Assembly: GCF_000422685.1 (NCBI RefSeq)
Contig: NZ_AUGN01000004.1
Location: 62,001-126,000 of the forward strand
Origin: Flavobacterium gelidilacus DSM 15343
GTDB lineage: Bacteria > Bacteroidota > Bacteroidia > Flavobacteriales > Flavobacteriaceae
DNA: 64,000 nucleotides
Reading direction: 5' to 3'
Of the stretch, positions 60,900 to 64,000 are shown in pieces. The stretch's first letter is position 1. Every line of letters begins with the position of its first letter. Position numbers and translations under genes: made by a program. The notes beneath the pieces were generated by a model, which saw nothing but the letters and a program-made list of their open reading frames with translations, did no database searches and was not told where the DNA came from.

Positions 60900-62018
60900 T
60901 TATTGAAAGACATCCATAGCAGGTAATGCTTTTAAATTAAAATCCCATAAGCATTGATTTTCCCAAGAACTTCCTGCAGTAGAAGTTACCTGATTTCCAG
61001 TAAAAGCAACCCAATCTGGTGCCCAATAACAAAGACCAATTCCTTTATTATCTGGAATGTTTTTAAGAATTGAAATCATTTTAAGCATAAAGTCTTTTTG
61101 ACCTGAAGGAGTTGCAGGATAATTAGTAATGATTTGACTTGAAAACCCAATGTAATTAGCGCTTGAATCATTATAATCTAATGTAAAAGGATAAGCTACT
61201 TCTACAATCATTATTTCTTTACTGAAAGTTGATGCTAACGTATTTAATTTGGTCTGCACCAAATCTAAATCTTTTATTTGAAATTGAGGATAATAGGAAA
61301 CACCAATAACGTCATAGTCTAAACTAAATGGAGCTAATTTATTGAAATAATAAATAGAATTTTCAACACTTGAATGATGTAGCATTATTTTTACTTCACT
61401 TCCTCCAACTTCTCTAACAGCTTGGGCTGACTTAGTATATAATTGAGCTAGATTACTCCAATTGGCATTGAATTCATTCCACACTTTTCCATAATTCCAT
61501 AAAAAACCACTATCTGTTTCATTACCTATTTGAATAATTTTTGGCATTGTACCTTGATTGCTCAATTCCGATAAAACATTTTTTGTATACAAATATATTT
61601 CTTGTCTTATTTGGTCTTGTGTTAAATTTTGCCAAGCCTGAGGTGGTGTTTGATTAGATGGATCTGCCCAATAATCAGAATAATGAAAATCCAATAAAAA
61701 ATCAATTTGTTGCGCTTTCAGTTTTAAAGCATAAGCTTTTACTTTTGCTAACGTGTTTTGACCGTCAAGTGGTGTGTGCCAGATTTTTAGACGAACTAAA
61801 TTACAACCGTTTTGTTTAACGAAAGATAATATCTCTATTGGATTGTTGTTTTTGTCCTTATATGATAGGTTGTAACTTTCTAATTCCATTTGAAATGACA
61901 AATCCATTCCTTTATAAAAAGTTTTGCTCTTAGGAACTTGATTAATAACTTCTTCAGTTTTATCTAAAGAGCACGAGTTCATAAATAGAATTAAAAAAAG
62001 TATGAAATAGGTACGCAT
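60900..62018 (-). CDS. GH53 endo-beta-1,4-galactanase lipoprotein
   Basis: 372 residues, lipobox NSCS (Cys16), so likely surface- or periplasm-anchored. The GH53 (beta/alpha)8 barrel: FYKGMDLSFQMELESYNLSY, VRLKIWHTPLDGQNTLAKVK, IDFLLDFHYSDYWADPSNQT. The acid/base Glu is in IIQIGNETDSGFLWNYG (about 171) and the nucleophile Glu in IMIVEVAYPF (about 275). It cleaves beta-1,4-galactan/arabinogalactan from plant or algal pectin side chains. No SusCD genes adjacent. It is divergently transcribed from a TetR-like gene with an inverted repeat between them. Confidence 0.9.
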   Translation of the reverse strand: MRTYFILFLILFMNSCSLDKTEEVINQVPKSKTFYKGMDLSFQMELESYNLSYKDKNNNPIEILSFVKQNGCNLVRLKIWHTPLDGQNTLAKVKAYALKLKAQQIDFLLDFHYSDYWADPSNQTPPQAWQNLTQDQIRQEIYLYTKNVLSELSNQGTMPKIIQIGNETDSGFLWNYGKVWNEFNANWSNLAQLYTKSAQAVREVGGSEVKIMLHHSSVENSIYYFNKLAPFSLDYDVIGVSYYPQFQIKDLDLVQTKLNTLASTFSKEIMIVEVAYPFTLDYNDSSANYIGFSSQIITNYPATPSGQKDFMLKMISILKNIPDNKGIGLCYWAPDWVAFTGNQVTSTAGSSWENQCLWDFNLKALPAMDVFQ

Positions 62019-62051
62019 TTTTATTTCAAAAATAATGAAAAATATTTAACA

Positions 62052-62087
62052 TAACTTTGTTTAATATATCTATAAATAAGTTAAACA
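62052..62087 (+). promoter_or_regulatory. -7 box and inverted repeat between galactanase and TetR-like genes
   Basis: TAACTTTG (62052-62059) matches TAnnTTTG for the TetR-like gene at 62126. Its last two bases start the inverted repeat TGTTTAA (62058-62064) ... TTAAACA (62081-62087), spacer 16 nt. A TetR-type autoregulatory operator is plausible, and it could also affect the divergent galactanase gene. Confidence 0.5.
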
Positions 62088-62125
62088 TATTTTGTAAATT
62101 TATATCGTTATTAAAAAATACAATT

Positions 62126-62794
62126 ATGGCAGTTAAAAAAACTACAACCAAAAAGAAAAAAATAGACGACAATACTCTTGTATCTCTATATATGGATAGC
62201 GTTTTATCTAATAATGCTGAACCTAAAAATGTATACTTGTTTTGTAAAGAAAACGAAATTGAGGAAACTGATTTCTATCGCTTTTATGGATCAATTGATG
62301 CTTTGAAGGAAGATATCTGGATTAAGTTCTACGAAAATACAGCTTCAAATTTAACAAAAGATGAAAATTTTGCTTCTTATTCAAATAGAAATAAGTTATT
62401 ATCATTATATTTTACAATGTTCGAAGTACTTACTTTAAACAGAAGCTATGTTCATTTTACTTTAAAAGAAAATAAAGAGGGTTTAAAAAATTTGAAACAA
62501 TTAAAAGGGTTGAGAACACATTTCAAATCATTTATTAATCAAATTATTGATGAGAATGAAGAGCCTAAAAATGAACAAATTCAAAGAATTACTAAACCGT
62601 TATTTGCAGAAGGTGCTTGGATTCAGTTTTTGTTTTTACTTAAATTTTGGTTAGACGATACCTCAAAAGGATTTGAGAAAACAGATATTATGATTGAAAA
62701 ATCAGTAAAAGCTGTTTTAGATGTTCTAGATACAACGCCACTTGAAAGTGTAATAGATTTAGGAAAGTTTCTTTGGAAAGAACGATTTAATTAA
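62126..62794 (+). CDS. TetR family regulator-like protein
   Basis: 222 residues from ATG 62126; the longer frame from 62057 starts upstream of the inverted repeat. Basic N-terminus (AVKKTTTKKKKIDDNTLVSL), then a diverged TetR-type helix-turn-helix (about 20-62: NAEPKNVYLFCKENEIEETD, FYRFYGSIDALKEDIWIKFY). The C-terminal ligand/dimer domain is seen in KLLSLYFTMFEVLTLNRSYV, LRTHFKSFINQIIDENEEPK, GAWIQFLFLLKFWLDDTSKG. Many Flavobacteriaceae carry this gene beside an ABC1 kinase gene, as here (178 nt upstream of it). Target unknown. Confidence 0.8.
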   Translation: MAVKKTTTKKKKIDDNTLVSLYMDSVLSNNAEPKNVYLFCKENEIEETDFYRFYGSIDALKEDIWIKFYENTASNLTKDENFASYSNRNKLLSLYFTMFEVLTLNRSYVHFTLKENKEGLKNLKQLKGLRTHFKSFINQIIDENEEPKNEQIQRITKPLFAEGAWIQFLFLLKFWLDDTSKGFEKTDIMIEKSVKAVLDVLDTTPLESVIDLGKFLWKERFN

Positions 62795-62837
62795 CAAGCG
62801 AGATTTGCGTTAAGGATTGGAGCATTGTTTAAGCTCT

Positions 62838-62961
62838 TTAGGGTTTGACAAAACCCTAAAAGCGAGTGCGGAAAGCCTGACCTATAAGGGAACGCCCAAA
62901 TTCTGAAACAAGTTCAGAATGACAAGATAATTTTGAAAAGATGTTGAAACAAGTTCAGCAT
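62838..62961. repeat. Flavobacterial intergenic REP-like element with palindromes
   Basis: The spacer before the ABC1 kinase gene holds TTTAGGGTTT (62837-62846) paired with AAACCCTAAA (62851-62860), then a conserved-looking block AGCGAGTGCGGAAAGCCTGA CCTATAAGGGAACGCCC (62861-62897), then TTCTGAA-TTCAGAA (62901-62919) and TGTTGAA-TTCAGCA (62942-62960). I recall this block as a common Flavobacterium intergenic element. Confidence 0.7.
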
Positions 62962-62972
62962 AAAAAAAAGAT

Positions 62973-64000
62973 ATGAAAACATTAGATAAAATACCGACTA
63001 ACAAAATTGAAAGAGCTGGACAACTAGTAAAAACGGGTTTCAAAGTTGGTGGAAATTATTTGGCTTATTATGGTGAAAAAATCGTTAATCCTTCTTTGAC
63101 AAAAGATAAGTTGAATGAAAATAATGCCGAAGATATTTATGACGGATTAAAGAACCTTAAAGGAAGTGCCTTGAAAGTAGCACAAATGTTGAGTATGGAG
63201 AAAAACATTATGCCTAGAGCATACGTAGAAAAATTTTCATTAGCTCAATTTTCTGTTCCACCTTTATCTGCTCCTTTGGTTAGAAAAACCTTCAAAAAAT
63301 ATTTAAATAAATTTCCAGAAGATGTTTTTGATACATTTTCTGAAAATTCGGTAAACGCTGCAAGTATAGGTCAAGTGCACAAAGCTACAAAAGACGGAAA
63401 AGAATTGGCTGTCAAAATTCAATATCCTGGAGTTGCTGATAGTATTGGCTCTGACTTGGCTATTGTGAAACCGTTTGCTATTCAAATGTTTAATTTAAAA
63501 GGTAAAGATTCGGAAAAATATTTCAAAGAAGTGGAATATAAATTGATGGAAGAAACGGATTATAATTTGGAATTGCGTCAAGGGAATGAAATTTCAAAAG
63601 CGTGTGCCCAAATTGAGAATTTACGTTTCCCAAAATATTATGATGCACTTTCATCCGAAAAGGTAATTACAATGGATTGGATGCACGGTGAACATTTATC
63701 TGAATTCACAGCACATAATACAGATAGAGAATTAGGAGATAAATTGGGTCAAGCTTTATGGGATTTTTACATGTATCAAATTCATAAATTAAAACAAGTG
63801 CATGCAGATCCTCATCCAGGAAACTTTTTGGTAGATAAAGAAGGGAATTTAATTGCGATTGATTTTGGCTGTATTAAACAAGTTCCAGAAGATTTTTATG
63901 TGCCTTATTTTCAATTGGCTGATCCAAAAATTATTGATAATCCTAAGCTTTTTAACGCTAAGTTATATGAATTAGAAATTCTTAGAGAAGATGATTCACC
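62973..64000 (+). CDS. ABC1/AarF-type atypical kinase (5' part, runs off window)
   Basis: 342 complete codons from ATG 62973; no stop before the window ends. ABC1/UbiB-family kinase-like fold: AASIGQVHKATKDGKELAVK (A-rich loop and catalytic Lys region), IQYPGVADSIGSDLAIV, METDYNLE-type EETDYNLELRQGNEIS, and the catalytic HADPHPGNFLVDKEGNLIAI followed by DFGCIK. KXGQ motif variant GSALKVAQMLSMEK (about 64-77). The family supports quinone biosynthesis or lipid metabolism. In Flavobacteriaceae it commonly follows the TetR-like gene seen upstream. Confidence 0.9.
   Translation, partial: MKTLDKIPTNKIERAGQLVKTGFKVGGNYLAYYGEKIVNPSLTKDKLNENNAEDIYDGLKNLKGSALKVAQMLSMEKNIMPRAYVEKFSLAQFSVPPLSAPLVRKTFKKYLNKFPEDVFDTFSENSVNAASIGQVHKATKDGKELAVKIQYPGVADSIGSDLAIVKPFAIQMFNLKGKDSEKYFKEVEYKLMEETDYNLELRQGNEISKACAQIENLRFPKYYDALSSEKVITMDWMHGEHLSEFTAHNTDRELGDKLGQALWDFYMYQIHKLKQVHADPHPGNFLVDKEGNLIAIDFGCIKQVPEDFYVPYFQLADPKIIDNPKLFNAKLYELEILREDDS

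Overview
The window reads as chromosome of a Flavobacterium-like member of the Flavobacteriaceae (Bacteroidota). The DNA is AT-rich. It encodes a GldI-type lipoprotein isomerase, a secreted protein ending in a type B type IX secretion (T9SS) sorting domain, and a complete curli locus of the Bacteroidota kind. Several promoters carry the phylum's -7 box, TAnnTTTG. I found no rRNA, tRNA, phage, IS element or CRISPR array.

Layout. 79-6810 (+): curli locus with two curlin-repeat subunits, CsgE carrying an extra N-terminal CsgH-like domain, CsgF, CsgG fused to an outer-membrane barrel, then a beta-propeller lipoprotein and a double OmpA-domain protein. 7218-13588: purM, a higBA toxin-antitoxin pair with a clear operator, a flavodoxin-like reductase, a large acyl-CoA dehydrogenase/oxidase, a 21-bp tandem array and an unknown protein. 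13766-16840 (-): a decayed restriction-modification-like island with controller protein, unknown small protein, PD-(D/E)XK nuclease and a truncated, frameshifted adenine methylase. 17337-19395 (-): fatty acid hydroxylase/sterol desaturase operon with small proteins, one frameshifted. 19987-42353 (-): accessory and housekeeping genes, including four serine beta-lactamase-like hydrolases, two alpha/beta hydrolases, an acyl-CoA synthetase, a TPR histidine kinase, hydroxyacyl-CoA dehydrogenase, redox/OsmC genes and several broken genes. 42481-45375 (-): FUSC membrane protein and NAD-binding protein. 45899-52038 (-): a compact six-gene operon (T9SS cargo, crcB, DHH phosphoesterase, gldI, two cyclophilin-FKBP fusions) with a visible promoter and terminator. 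52055-59416 (-): ABC exporter, large MG2-like secreted protein, htpG. 59671-64000: lipocalin-like and OmpA lipoproteins, GH53 galactanase divergent from a TetR-like regulator, and the 5' part of an ABC1/AarF kinase gene that runs off the end.

The most interesting biology is the curli locus (CsgH-CsgE fusion, CsgG-barrel fusion, strong hairpin after csgA, linked propeller lipoprotein and OmpA protein) and the decayed methylase next to an apparently intact nuclease with controller boxes. A second theme is gene decay. Six genes are broken (methylase, a 170-residue unknown, DUF2461, ohr, a VOC protein, DUF2200), several by one-base losses in short homopolymer runs. Dispersed intergenic repeats are concentrated between about 17 and 25 kb. 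All family assignments are from reading the translations; no database was searched.
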